Positions 46,666 through 63,538 of a stretch of 64,000 bases of DNA are shown in pieces. Where the stretch lies: NCBI GenBank assembly GCA_034769895.1, contig CM068370.1, positions 46,056,344-46,120,343 on the forward strand, in the 5' to 3' direction. Numbering within the stretch: position 1 is the first letter of the stretch; each line of letters starts with the position of its first letter. The notes under the pieces were generated by a model, which was given only the letters and a program-made list of their open reading frames with translations, made no database searches and was not told where the DNA came from. This DNA comes from Magicicada septendecula. Lineage: Eukaryota; Arthropoda; Insecta; Hemiptera; Cicadidae. The position numbers and the translations under genes were made by a program.

Positions 46666-49600
46666 ACAATACCATTGTAGAGATAAAAGTTGCAAATTAA
46701 AAACACTAACAAATGAATAATGTCCACACTTTATGGATTCAATTATACTATTAAATATTTGTTAACTTAATGAAGTTTAATCTGAAATTATCTTTACAGA
46801 GTAATTCAAATAATCAAGTATTTGTTCCTTTATACATGCATGTTTAAATAATTCTTGGTCCAAAAGAGCACATTGACAATTTTGTTTGTAAGGTAGAGCT
46901 GTATACCTACTGAAATACTTTACTTTGAAAGCAGTATGTGTGCTATGCCTAATTCTGGTATAAATTGTTTACAGGCAAATCAGTAAATTTAGTAGTACAG
47001 TATTGTACTGTAATCTTAGTCATTACAAAACAAGAAGTTATCCAAAATGTTTCATTTGCACATACTTTTTCACTGACAATGAAAGTAACTGATTATTTTT
47101 ATTTATTTTTTCTTCTTGGTTTTTTACATTTAGTTTATTCACCCTAAACAATATTGCAAAAGATAGGTGTAAGAGTGAAGATATTCTACCTGACATTCCT
47201 GGCTAGTGGTTCTTTCAAACTCTTGTAATTCACTTGGATATTAATAACAATCCACATTATACTTGGAGGATTACACTTAATTTAAAACGTATATTTAATT
47301 AACACACACACATGAATGACGGAGCATTTATTTTAGCTTCAAATGCAATGCTATCTTTCCTTCTAAGAAAACTTGTTACTACTTTAAGTATAATACATAC
47401 AAAAATATTTGCCCCTATAAAAATAAACTATCATAACTAGACTATGCATATATAATTTCACTTAAAATTGTCTTTCACTGCATGTTGGAAACATTATTAA
47501 GAATAATTAACACTTTTTAATTAAGTGGCAATACTTTTATTTTATAAAACTGTGACAACTATTTCCATTTTTCAAATCATTTTCAGAGAGTGCATAATCT
47601 TTTACTTAGGCAACTTGATGCTTATAAGATTGTTACACTATGAAGATGATTTTAAAAAAAATTTGATTTAACAATGTTAGTTTTATAAAATAAAATAATT
47701 ATGAAGTGCTTATAATAGAATAAAAATATCAAGTGCTTATTATTTTTATTATTCTTAATAATAATTTCACAATATTGTAATAATGTTCTGTGAATTGTAA
47801 TAATGTACAGCCAACTACTGATTATGTGTGCTAATGTTGGGAAGGGTATCCAGTAGATAATATATTGTTATTTTAACACACACTTTATATTGATACTTGT
47901 TAATATAAAACTGTTTCAATAAACTTACAATTATACACTAAGAAAATAATTAAAAAATAAACAATATGAATTTTGTTTCCTCAAGTACAGACAACTGTAC
48001 AATTTGTGTTTCTTAAGAGCAAAATATTTTTTTCTTAATGAAAGATCATAGAGGATGTGTGGCATCATAATACACTGTCATACTGACTTTCCACATAGAT
48101 GAGCAATCCTACTTGCTTGAGTACATCCTACTCTGTGCTTGTCATCGCTGGTGTCATTTCCTTTTCATAATTTTCTTATAGGTCACTGAATCAGAAGTGC
48201 AATCATTTTTGTCATATTCTAACCATTCTGTAAATTCTCTTTTCTCGTTTCTTCATTAATCAAAAGTGGTGAGCTAATTGCCACCGTGTATTCTTGTTGT
48301 TTATTTTCGTAAGTATCCATCATAAGTCTACTGCCAGATACTAGAAATGACACTAGTGCTATATAGTAGAAATGCATTTTTATTTCACGTTCATATCATT
48401 ACAAGTTTAATAACAATAAATATGTTAGCTAATATGTGGTGTATGAAGAATGATTTATATGTTCCATATTAGGAATGCATGTATAAATAAATAACCAGAA
48501 AGTATAAATTCATTTGTGGTAATCAACAGTTGGCTGTATTACAACATATATTATATCAATGTGAAGTATTATGTTTGCACTGCCTACTGTTGCTTGCACA
48601 TTGAGGAAGTCTTTTTTCCCACACAGCTCTGCCCAAACACAACGGTACACATATATAACATGTAATTAATTAAAAGTAATTTATTTATAAAATAGTTTAA
48701 GACAATTAATTTATAATAAGTTATAAAATAATTGTATTAGTAAATATAATTTCATTATTTAAAGAAAAAACTGTTAAACTTTATTATATAAAAATTATGG
48801 TGTTAATGACATACACATACATTACTTCATGTTAGTGACAATCTCAGTATTTTTAATCTACATAAAAAATTTTAAATTCGTCTTACATATTTTTGGAAAT
48901 TGTATTTTCTCTGATGTATTTAAAAATTTCAGTTGCACACTACCAAGAGTGCATTGTTTATCCATGTAGATTTTTAGTAACTTGTCAATAACTGTATACA
49001 AATTACTTAAAAAAATTGTTCACAATACGTACATTCAGTATAAAAGTTTTCTATCATCACTATTCAAGAGGAATTGCAAGTACTGCAGTTTTTTACTGAG
49101 AGTGACTGGTATGTGAACTATCACACTAAAATATATGCTATTATCCATAAAATCTTATTTCATATTTGACAAATTTTACTAGAAAATAATTGTTGGAAGT
49201 AATTATAGGGCTAACTATATGCTTATTATATACCTTACAGTACAAAAAGGTATAAAATAATTATTGTCTGTTATCTAAGTAAGTACAGCTTGTTATTATA
49301 TTTTCAATATCAAATAAAATAAATTATAAGTCAATAAGTTATCTTCATTTTATTTTGGTCTTTATTTTTTATGCTTGGCCCATATTTTCTTCTTTACAGT
49401 GTAATCCCGACAGATCCAGAATTTGATTAAAGACTGGAAGAATTTTGAGAAGGTGTTTGTAGTAAAATCATAAATTCCCAGTTTTAGTGCACTGTTCTTT
49501 TCCCTGTTCAGTCAGTTTCTTATCCTTACCTCAAACACTTTGTTTATTACCTAGCATTCATGATTTTTCTTTTTTCATGTTAAATAAGTAGTTAAAATTT

Positions 49601-49914
49601 GTTGGATGGGCCGTATCTCTCCCACAGGTTTACTTCTGTGTTAGTCATGTACCGGTACTTGTGTGCGTGTGTAAAACTAATAGGCTCATTCAAGATAGTA
49701 ATTAATTTAATAACTTGCTTTTTAAGTTTTTGTATTATGTTAAAGATTTTTCATATTTTAGGCTTCCTAAATTTTCATAGTACACAGTCTACATACAGAC
49801 TGAAATAAACTGTAAAAAATATTTACCAATAACATTATTTTCTTTTCTTTTTACGGGTCATCACTTTTGTATGGTGATATTTACAGTCTGGTGATGAGCG
49901 ATGTATGCCTCAAG
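46666..49914. other. AT-rich intronic sequence, no feature
   Basis: No coding or repeat structure recognised over this stretch. Confidence 0.5.
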
Positions 49915-50193
49915 CAGTAGCATAACTAGGAGCTGCTCCTGGTGCATGGGGGGGGGGAATGAGATTGGCTTGAAGATTGGATTCCCCATTTCCATAAGGA
50001 CAAATAAGATATTCAAGATTCTTCCCATATAATTATTTATAAGCCTTTGAATATATATAATTTATAAGCCATGTAAATGGCTTAGAAATAGGCCTACATT
50101 AATTGATTATGTAATTTCCCTGATATGTTTAATAAATCTGGTGGGGGGAGGAGACTGAAATTCGAGACAAAAATCTCTGGATTTATGCTACTG
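49915..50193. mobile_element. hAT-type miniature element (candidate)
   Basis: The left end begins CAGTAGCATAACTAGGAGC. The right end on the other strand begins CAGTAGCATAAATCCAGAG (13 of the first 19 bases are shared, in order). The flanks GCCTCAAG and GCACTAAG agree at 5 of 8 bases, consistent with a decayed 8-bp duplication. A similar end, ATTATGCTACTTTG, occurs at about 50934-50947, so a larger hAT element (49915 to about 50947) is also possible. Confidence 0.5.
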
Positions 50194-50439
50194 GCACTAA
50201 GTATTTGCTGGAACTAAAGTAGTGTCTACAGTGACTAAAGACATACAGTCAGATCAGTTGATGATCTGAAACATCAGATATGTAGGATTCTCAATCTCAT
50301 TCAAACGGATAACAATTTGCTATTTGCTCGTTAGTATGAAATTGTTTGTGTTTGAAAGTTAAAGTGTCAAGCTGTCAATGTCCATTTCTATTTCTTTTAT
50401 GATGCCTTATTGTAATATTAATGTGCTTTCAATAATAAA

Positions 50440-50668
50440 TCTACAGTATAAGTATTTAAATGGTACTCATAAATGCAGATTCAGTAGGAAATGGGAAGAA
50501 ACGGTTAAGAAGTTGCCAAAAATTTCAGTGTTCTTTAAAAGTGACAAACTTGAAGCACATTTTAGTAGGCTCTCATCATATGACGACAGTGTCATTGTCA
50601 ATGACAATAAAAAGTTGGTTGATAGTTCTACTTGTGTTAGTCAATTTGAAAGCGATGATATGATATAA
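50440..50668 (+). pseudogene. hAT transposase N-terminal remnant
   Basis: The frame reads YLNGTHKCRFSRKWEETVKKL and then PKISVFF. This parallels YLSGSEKRKKL and NKLPKLTSFF at the start of the hAT transposase at 5139. It ends at TAA 50666-50668 after an acidic, Ser-rich stretch. No catalytic part follows. The plus orientation is consistent with the hAT-like ends around it. Confidence 0.5.
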
Positions 50669-51231
50669 TTGAGAACTGTTATCACTTCATTCAAAATAAA
50701 GGGGAAGCTGTAATTTGAATTTATGTTGTTCCCACCTAGCTAAGCCTTTCCCAACAGAACCATTAATATACAAGATCACTTAGTTCCAATTATTATCATG
50801 TAAAAATGAAAACAGGTCAATTCATAATTTATTTTAAATTATTTCTATAAATTTTAAATCATTTCATGGCTGTAGGTGTATGAGGGAGCCAATGTAATTT
50901 TTTGTTGTGGGAGGTTGCATCATTATGCTACTTTGTATGTTTGCATATGTGTGTATTTAACATACAAACATGTGAATGTTAATTCTGATTCTGAATAAAT
51001 AAATTAAAAAACTTCATAGAAGCTGAATGCACCTTTGTGCTCAGCACAGAAAATGCAATGCATTTGCTGTTTTAAACCACTAATATAATAAATTTTATGA
51101 TTTTGTTCCGGTAGATAATTCATAATGTTTGATTTGTATCTGTAATTTCCTGGCATTTCAAGATCTTTGTTATATTAAATTGTGACTGAACATATAAACT
51201 ACAGAAAAGTATGTTAGAGGTTTCCAAAAAT

Positions 51232-51510
51232 TCTTGGATTTTGTTGTCCATGACGTGTCCGTTACTTAACTAAATACAACTATTATATTAACGACTTGGA
51301 ACATAAAGTTTTTTATAAGTAAAAACATAAAGTTTTACCTTACAACCTGAACCGGTTTTCACCTTTACAAGGCTTCTTCAGAGGTTGCCACTGGTAGCGC
51401 TGTCCGTCCTGTTGTGGGCGACGGAATCGAATTCCGAAAGATCGATGTTGTATGTGTGGGGTGAGATGTGTTCGAATAATGCGTGCGATTTGAATTGAGT
51501 CTGTTCGTTT
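51232..51510 (-). repeat. Hammerhead-family repeat, most complete copy, sense to ELAV
   Basis: On the minus strand: GACTCAATTCAAATCGCACG, GAACACATCTCACC, a GC-rich part (51390-51440), the ribozyme, then GTAAGGTAAAAC and the tail ending CATGGACAACAAAATCCAAG near 51232. Related copies: 12733, 36915, 41762, 59560. The family resembles Penelope pseudo-LTRs or retrozymes; no ORF. Confidence 0.85.
51343..51387 (-). ncRNA. Hammerhead ribozyme, type I, in ELAV sense orientation
   Basis: Read on the minus strand from 51387: CAACCT (stem I), CTGAAGA core (51381-51375), AGCCTTGTAAAGGT (51374-51361) with CCTT/AAGG stem II, GAAA (51360-51357), ACCGGT stem III (51356-51351), TC (51350-51349), AGGTTG (51348-51343). 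Stem I is 6 perfect pairs. Cleavage is expected between 51349 and 51348. All invariant core bases are present; an extra A plus G-T pair opens stem II. It would be present in ELAV pre-mRNA. Confidence 0.75.
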
Positions 51511-51984
51511 AGGATGTCGTTTTTATTTTCGTGTGTTTGTATATTTCCAATTGTTACAAATACAAATTTGTATTTGTATAGGCTATTAGTGTAGGGCTTT
51601 GTTTAAGTGATACAAGAATATGTCAAGAATGCAGCTATATAGGCAGAGATAAAAGAGTCATTAAAGTTGATAAGAGTTGCTTTGATAGCTGGTATTGTTT
51701 CTGCAATTAAAAAATAAACAGATGTCTGTTTCATTGTTATTTGTTTAGTCTTCTCATTGCTCTTGTTTACATTCCAATTTTTGTAATCTATTTTTATTGA
51801 TAGTGAGTGATACGTGGTGTAAATGAGTGTAACTCTATGAGTATAAATTTGGAGGAAGTGTGTGGTTAAGTGACTTAATTTAATAAAATGTGGATAGAAA
51901 GTATGGCACAAAACTCTATAGCTGGCTGATATAAATGATAATAAAAGCACTTGACTTTTTTTAAAAACAAAATTCAGAATTTAA

Positions 51985-53200
51985 TAGAAGGAAACGTGTT
52001 AAATTAACAGCAGATTGTTTGGATGTTTTGGAGAGTAGTATATATAAGATAAGGAAGGAAAGTTTAGAAGGGCCATTAGCAACAACATCCAAAAAGAAGG
52101 CTACAAGGAAAGGAAAGCAGATATATTCTCGTGAAGTAAAATATGATAAGTTACAGCTTAGTGGAATATGCCATAAAGTGGGTGAATTTTACTGACAAAA
52201 CTTACCTCCAATCAGTAAAAAATTTTGGAGCTGCTTAATTTGGGTAAAAACCTCCCAAAATAGTAATTAAGAACACTGTACAATATCCATCATGACCATG
52301 GATTTGTTTATGAGTAAAGAAACAGAAATGTAGTGTTTTTCGAATGAGATGACATAATTATGAGGCAGCATAATTACATAAGAAACAATAAATTTCCGAA
52401 GTACCGAAGTATTAATTAAAAAATTATTTATGTCGACTAAACATGGATAAATGTAGGTTACACCATATCTATGAGTGGACTGATAAAACAGCAAAAAATG
52501 CTTTTCTGAAGGCACTTTCACTTCGTCTTAAGCAGTCTACTCAGAGGGGTGTGAGGAAGGTGCGTTCATGTGTATCCTGGCTAAGAAAAAAGCACTCATT
52601 ACCATGAATAAATCTGAAAAGTGGTTTAGGCAGCAAATACTACCCAATATTTTAGAAAACAGTGTAACTGTTTTTGACAATGCCAAATAGCAGTCATTTG
52701 GTCGAGCCACTTCCCATTTTGTCATGGGAAAAGCTGTTATTCAATCCTGGTTGAAGAACAAGAACATAGACTTTGATAATGACCTACTAAAAAAGGAACT
52801 GTTATTTCTTGTAGACAGTGAGTGATAAATATAAATTATATAACATAGATGAAATGGCCATAAAACAAAATGTAACTGTGTGCCGCCTGCCTCCTTACTG
52901 TTGTGAGCTTAATCCCATTGAAATGGTATGGATTCAAATAAAATGGTATGTTGGAGATCACAATGCAGATTTTTTAACAAACTAAATTAAAGAAGCTATA
53001 GGAAAAGTTACTGAACAACAATGCAAAAACTACTGTCACCATAACGAAGAGGAAGAAAAGAAAATGTGGAAAATCTATGAAATTCAGAAGACATACATCC
53101 GGTCATCATTTCATTAGACAATGATTCGCCAACTTCCTTGATTTGACAAAGATGATTCTCACAGTTTAGAAGATGTACCCTCTGGATATGGGAACAGGAG
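51985..53200 (+). pseudogene. Second Sailor-like transposase, heavily decayed
   Basis: Frame pieces in order: helix-turn-helix tail and linker with VYIR/KIRKESLEGPL and TRKGKQIYSREVKYDK (52030-52150); first catalytic motif as YVD-stop-TWINVGYT, the E codon having become TAA (about 52430-52470); NAFLKALS and LKQSTQRG; second D in VTVFDNAK (about 52668-52690); SWLKNKNIDFDND; then CRLPPYCCELNPIEMVW with the final E (about 52880-52930). About 78-80 residues lie between D and E despite small indels, matching the wide spacing of 7285-8733. Many stops and frameshifts. Same subgroup, different subfamily. Confidence 0.8.
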
Positions 53201-53477
53201 TAATTTTGTGAGTAATCATAAATTCTTATAATTTTATTTTTCAGTCAGATTGTACTAAACTTGTAAGTACAGTAAATAAGTAATTATTGGTTTATAATAA
53301 TTACATAGGCCTACAATTACTGAATGATTCAATTTAATTAAATTTTGGTTTCCACTTCATACAAAAACTGTCAAATGGATAGAGATGGGAAAACAATACA
53401 TTCGTGTCTAACTTACTGCCAACTACCACTTATTGCTTCATGTGAGGGTGTTCAAACAAACATTTTTGTGTGTACAC

Positions 53478-53594
<117 letters not shown>

Positions 53595-54244
53595 CGTGCA
53601 CAGTTCTCAGCCACAATACAATAATGGTGTTACATTTGTGAACACAGTAGTCCATAAGTACAATATTTTCTTTCTAAGGTTTGCACAGACTATAGCAAGT
53701 ATGGTTTTCTGAGACTGTCCAGGAATTTTGTTAGTGGAATTCATGTTGCAATGGACAAACTGTTAAATCTTGTGAAAGTTTGATGCACAATGTAGAAAAA
53801 AGGACATGTGTCCCAGTAGTGTGTTGCTGCATGACAACACAAACACATGCCACATGCTTGACACAGAAGCTACACAACCTAACAATTCAGTCCTACAATC
53901 TACACTTGGTGCTGACAAATTTCTATCTGTTTATGCACCTCAAGATATTTCTTAGTGTCCTGAAGTTTAACAGTGATAATGAGACAAAGAACAGCATGTG
54001 ATAAATGGTCCATGTGATAGGGATTGAAATTCTATGAACATGACATTTCAAACCAATGCCAAGAGATGATAAATGCCTCAGTTTGGGTGATGACCATGTT
54101 GAGAAGTAGATTTAATTTGGGCAATAAAATTATTGCTTTTCCAATTGTCTACTTTTCTGTAATAACCAACCATTGGTACTTTCTGTATATGCTTTGTAAT
54201 TTATAGTATTATTTTTAATCTTTACTTGTCTTCTAATGACAGCA

Positions 54245-54246
<2 letters not shown>

Positions 54247-54277
<31 letters not shown>

Positions 54278-54318
54278 GTCGTCGTCGTCATCACCACCAC
54301 CACCACCACCATCATCAT
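54247..54318. repeat. Trinucleotide repeat (ATC/CAC variants)
   Basis: CATCATCAT changing to CGTCGTCGT and CACCACCAC, about 24 units. The frame it opens on the minus strand is an artefact. Confidence 0.9.
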
Positions 54319-59450
<5,132 letters not shown>

Positions 59451-59559
59451 ATAGTAAATATAACTAGAATCAATATAATATAAATATAATTTTTATTAAT
59501 TGATTTTTGATATATAATAAAATTTTTGACTTTTCCAACACAGAACACAAATATTTTAG

Positions 59560-59765
59560 ACAAAAATTTAAAAAAAATTTTTACCTTATTGCCTGAGCTA
59601 GCTTTTGCAATAAGGCCTCTGATTAGCTTTCAGTGAGTGAAAGCTAGGACAAGCAATAAGGTAAAAGTTTTAATGTAAAATACTTATGTTCCCCATGGGG
59701 ATAGTGTTTGTTAGTTCTTAGTAATACTCAGACATGTCATGGCCAACAAATCCAAGAATTTATAA
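59560..59765 (+). repeat. Hammerhead-family repeat, degenerate copy
   Basis: The plus-oriented tail ends GTCATGGCCAACAAATCCAAG (last 19 bases before 59757). The ribozyme region at about 59621-59660 reads GCCT, CTGATTA (G8 of the core lost), a poor stem II, GAAA, then a changed stem III, so it should be inactive. It forms instead a larger hairpin with GCAATAAGG/CCTTATTGC arms. Confidence 0.6.
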
Positions 59766-60239
59766 ATGATGATAAGACGTAATAATCGAGTTTTTGATAT
59801 TTATCTAGTTCATGGTGTTATGCAAATTCTATTTCTGAAAATAAGTTACGTGGTTAAAGGTTAATAGCACTAATATAAATTATAGTAATATTAGATTATA
59901 GCTATTTTTTAATTGTACTTTGTGAATTGACTTGCCTCTAAACAAGGTTAAATATTAATTAATGACTTAACATTCAAATTTGAGGTAAATTATTGATTAC
60001 AGAATAGACTGAATTTTGTATATGATACATTACAATTGTAGAGAATACATATAACAAAAAATGTTGTGATAACATCTCATACAAATAATTTATGGATATA
60101 GTATTGTGACTTAATTTTACACGTTAGTATAATACTGATTTCAGTAACCAGTGACATTATTAGTGCTATTAAACATAAATTTGAAACTGGATTTCATCAT
60201 AGAGCCTTAACTATGGCTGAGTTTCTGAGTAGGCCCTAC

Positions 60240-60465
60240 CTGGATAGTGGTGACAGTGGAATGTACCTGAATCTACGGGCAGCTTGTGGTGCCAAATAAG
60301 CAGCCAATGGTGGTATTGCTTTGTTATTGTTGTTAGGGTTGTTTACAAATTTCACTGTGATAGGTTCTGTAGATCCTTTTGGTATGGTCCCATTCAGTTC
60401 TTGTATGGCTCTCTCAGCCTCAATTTGCTGATCAAATCTTATAAACCCAACCCCTTTTGACAAAC
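60240..60465 (-). CDS. elav: ELAV/Hu-family RNA-binding protein, exon with end of RRM2 and hinge
   Basis: 226-bp internal exon. The acceptor CACTTTCCAG precedes base 60465, and the donor AG|GTAGGG follows 60240. The first two bases complete a Gly codon; the frame then reads [17 protein letters not shown] (RNP1 of RRM2), [12 protein letters not shown] and [19 protein letters not shown], followed by the hinge [21 protein letters not shown] and an Arg split with the exon at 19815. The hinge passes from RRF straight to RYIPL, shorter than the versions I recall from insects, which have about ten residues more there. The upstream RRM1 and N-terminal RRM2 exons are not in the window. Confidence 0.96.
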
Positions 60466-62198
60466 CTGGAAAGTGATAAGTTTACTGAATAATAACATAA
60501 AGTCAACAGTACAATATTCAAAAACTTAATGATATGTTAATGAATAGGAAACTTTGTGAAAAGAAAGAACTTAATAGAGCACTCTTGAAAATTAAAACTG
60601 CATGTTCTAAAACTGAACATCTCTTATTTCAAAATGTAAGTTACTAAAAAAATTATAAATAAAAACAAAATACAAAAATATAAGTTACTTCTAATTTATA
60701 AATAAATAAATAATGGGTTAATATGAGCTCAGACTGAAACATTAGTCTGACACAATGAATTCAAACTATTCTTTACTTGAAAACTGTTATCTTTTGTTTT
60801 TGAGTTTTTCCTATTCATTTAATCATTATCATAGCTTCTCTTTTGGGCCTGGATTTCTTGGATAGGTATGTCTGTTAAAATTAATTTCCATATAATATTA
60901 TTAAGCAAGCATATCTACATAACAATAGTCTGTAGTTAATTTTATAAACTAATTGTTCTTTGAAATATTAATTAATATTATTTCTTAAACATACGTATAC
61001 TGAAAACATGTTCTACATAATAGCCTATATTAAAAGGATAGCACCAAGAAGAACAGGCAATTTTCTCACACATGTGTAACTGACGGAAAACTTATAAGAA
61101 AAAAACATGTGTCTTTTGTATAAATGTTTGTGAAATATATAGTATTTTTCTTTCATTTTGATTATATCATTTTTGCATTCATTCAATTTTGGAAAGCTAT
61201 TATAAATAGTTTATATCCATTACTTACAAGAATACTGTCATTTACACAAATGTTTTCTTTTATTTCTAATGCTATTTTATCAGTTAACTAAAAATAAGTT
61301 ATGAATTATACTGAGGTCAGAGATGATACAACACGTAAAATGAAACAATAAATAAATTTTAACAATATTAATAAATTTAATGGTTGAAACTGAACACACA
61401 AGGAAATACTGATGTAAGCTGTGCACTGATAAAAGTACCATCAACCTAACTGCATTATGGCAATTGGTTCCATAGGAATTAAAAACATACACAAAGTATA
61501 ACACGTTAGTTTTTACTTAATTATGTTAAATTGACACAAATAAAGATACAATTTTTTCCTGTTCTCACTTTGCTTAAGGTGAATAATATGTACTTACTGT
61601 CATATGTAATATATATATATATTGATAGATGCCGTTCTTCCACACAATTGTTTATTTATGTTGAGTTTACTTGTTGAGCGCGAATTCTGAATGGTTACAG
61701 AATAATTTAAAATTAGTTTAGTTAAGGTTAAAGTCACTTGATGGGTACACACCACCTGTTGGTTGCAGAAAATCTGTAAAGTAAACAATGGTGCTGTGTA
61801 ACACTGATTCACAAAATATTTAATAATGGTGATGAAACTCTGTCTTGTAGTCGTACTGTAGTAATCAGACGCCGTTGACCTACCAGTTTTCGTATTTTCT
61901 GTTAAATAAATACAGGGAATAGCTGAATTGAATTGTAATTATAATTACTCAAATTTTATGTACAATACTGTAAAATTTCCCTTCCCTGAGGTATTTATGT
62001 TGATCCTTAAGTTTGTGAAAAAAAATAAAAATTCAATATTGTTAAGCACTTGTTTCAGAATATTAATTAAATTCAGGTTCTTAAAATGTGAAGAGCTGTT
62101 CAGGTGATAGTTTCCTTATTGATGTAAGGTAGTGTTGTCCTGAAAGTACATTGCAGGTTACATAAAAATATGATTTCAACCTCTTGGTTAAAATAATT
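60466..62198 (-). other. Upstream ELAV intron, AT-rich
   Basis: The next upstream exon (N-terminal RRM2) was not found before 64000. A short TA run is at 61609-61622. No other feature. Confidence 0.6.
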
Positions 62199-63337
62199 TG
62201 TAACGGAACGAATTTTGAGGGATTTTTATTTTATTAAATTTGGGGATTTTTTATTAAAATATTCTAAATTAATTTCCATCTGTGTGCCCAGTCCACGTGT
62301 TTGAATAAAAGCACTGTGCGGACCAAGGAACAGTACGCCGTAACTGTTGTGAAACATTGGCAAAAGAATGTGCAAGACGTCGATTCTAAGAACTTAACGT
62401 TTGTGTGACACCTGCACCCAAACGCACCACCCCAGCATGTGCGCGGACCGATGCGGAATTGTTGGACGCAAAATGGCTTGAGTACTATATTTCTGTTCGC
62501 CTCGTGGTCCATGCTGGCGGAAATGAAACTAAGTACAGCCCATAACTGTGACGTCAACCAGTGCTTACCAAATGTCATCCACGTCAAACACACAAAAAAC
62601 CACGTGTGTTGAATGTGACACAGCAGTGACGATGAAATAGAAGGCATTGCTTGCCGCCTTGTGAGACCGCAATCAAGTTGAGAGTGAGCTTAGAGATGCT
62701 CTCCCCAGTTCTCTTACAGACAGTGCCGGGCCAGGTATCTGCCCCAAGGGGCTCTTTCAAAATTTATGAGTTTCAAGTAAAAAAGTGAGTTTCAATTAGC
62801 AGCAATGTGACAGTGTTGTTAGTTTTCGGCGAAAGGACATCGTCATCTGTTTTTTGGACCTCTACGAACTTATAAATGAAGTAAATCGAGGTTGAGAGGA
62901 CTCCTCGTGCCGGCAAGGGGTATATGTATTAGTTTCATTAATAATGGGGCGTATTTCTACTTAAAGGGGGTTTTCCAATGAGTATGAATGAGAGAGAGAG
63001 AGAGAGAGAGAGAGCAGGCTGGGCGGCCTTCATAGATATAAGATGTAGATTTTAACTCTGTCAATATAAGATTTTTTACCAAAAATTGTAAGAAAATTTT
63101 AATTTATTTTGATAATATTTTTTTATTGGAAAAGAATAATAATACAAAACTGAAATAATTACATATTAAAAAATTTTAATTCTCTTCAAAAATGAGTTGC
63201 ATAAATGATTTGTATAACCTGTAAACCATGCTTGCATCCTACGTTCATGCGACCAGATCTTGGCCCGAGAAAAAACAATTAAATAAGGTAGGTGGAAATA
63301 ATTAAACAGTGTATTTGTAATAGATAATAATTTAACA
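62199..63337 (+). repeat. Putative 5' LTR of third element
   Basis: Length (1139 bp) and TGTAACGG...CA ends match the family. The minus-strand open frame inside it (62264-62647) has no domain and is taken as chance. Confidence 0.65.
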
Positions 63338-63538
63338 ATGGCGCATCCGATACAGGGACGAATTTGATTAAGTCAATTAAAATTCCACACCTACAAAAGA
63401 TGCAAGCGTGGTTTTAAGGTTGGAGTAATGAGGTAGAAGTGCGTCATTTACGCACAATTGGCATAAGATCGAAATTGTATTATGATAAATTAAATTAATT
63501 AAAGCAAATTAACAAATATAAATTATAAAGAATAAGAG

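Noticed and set aside
54130-54318. Minus-strand frame with poly-Met and poly-Val
   Set aside because: Translation of the trinucleotide repeat.
62264-62647. 127-residue minus-strand frame
   Set aside because: Lies wholly within the third element's LTR, has no domain and is not seen in the other LTRs.
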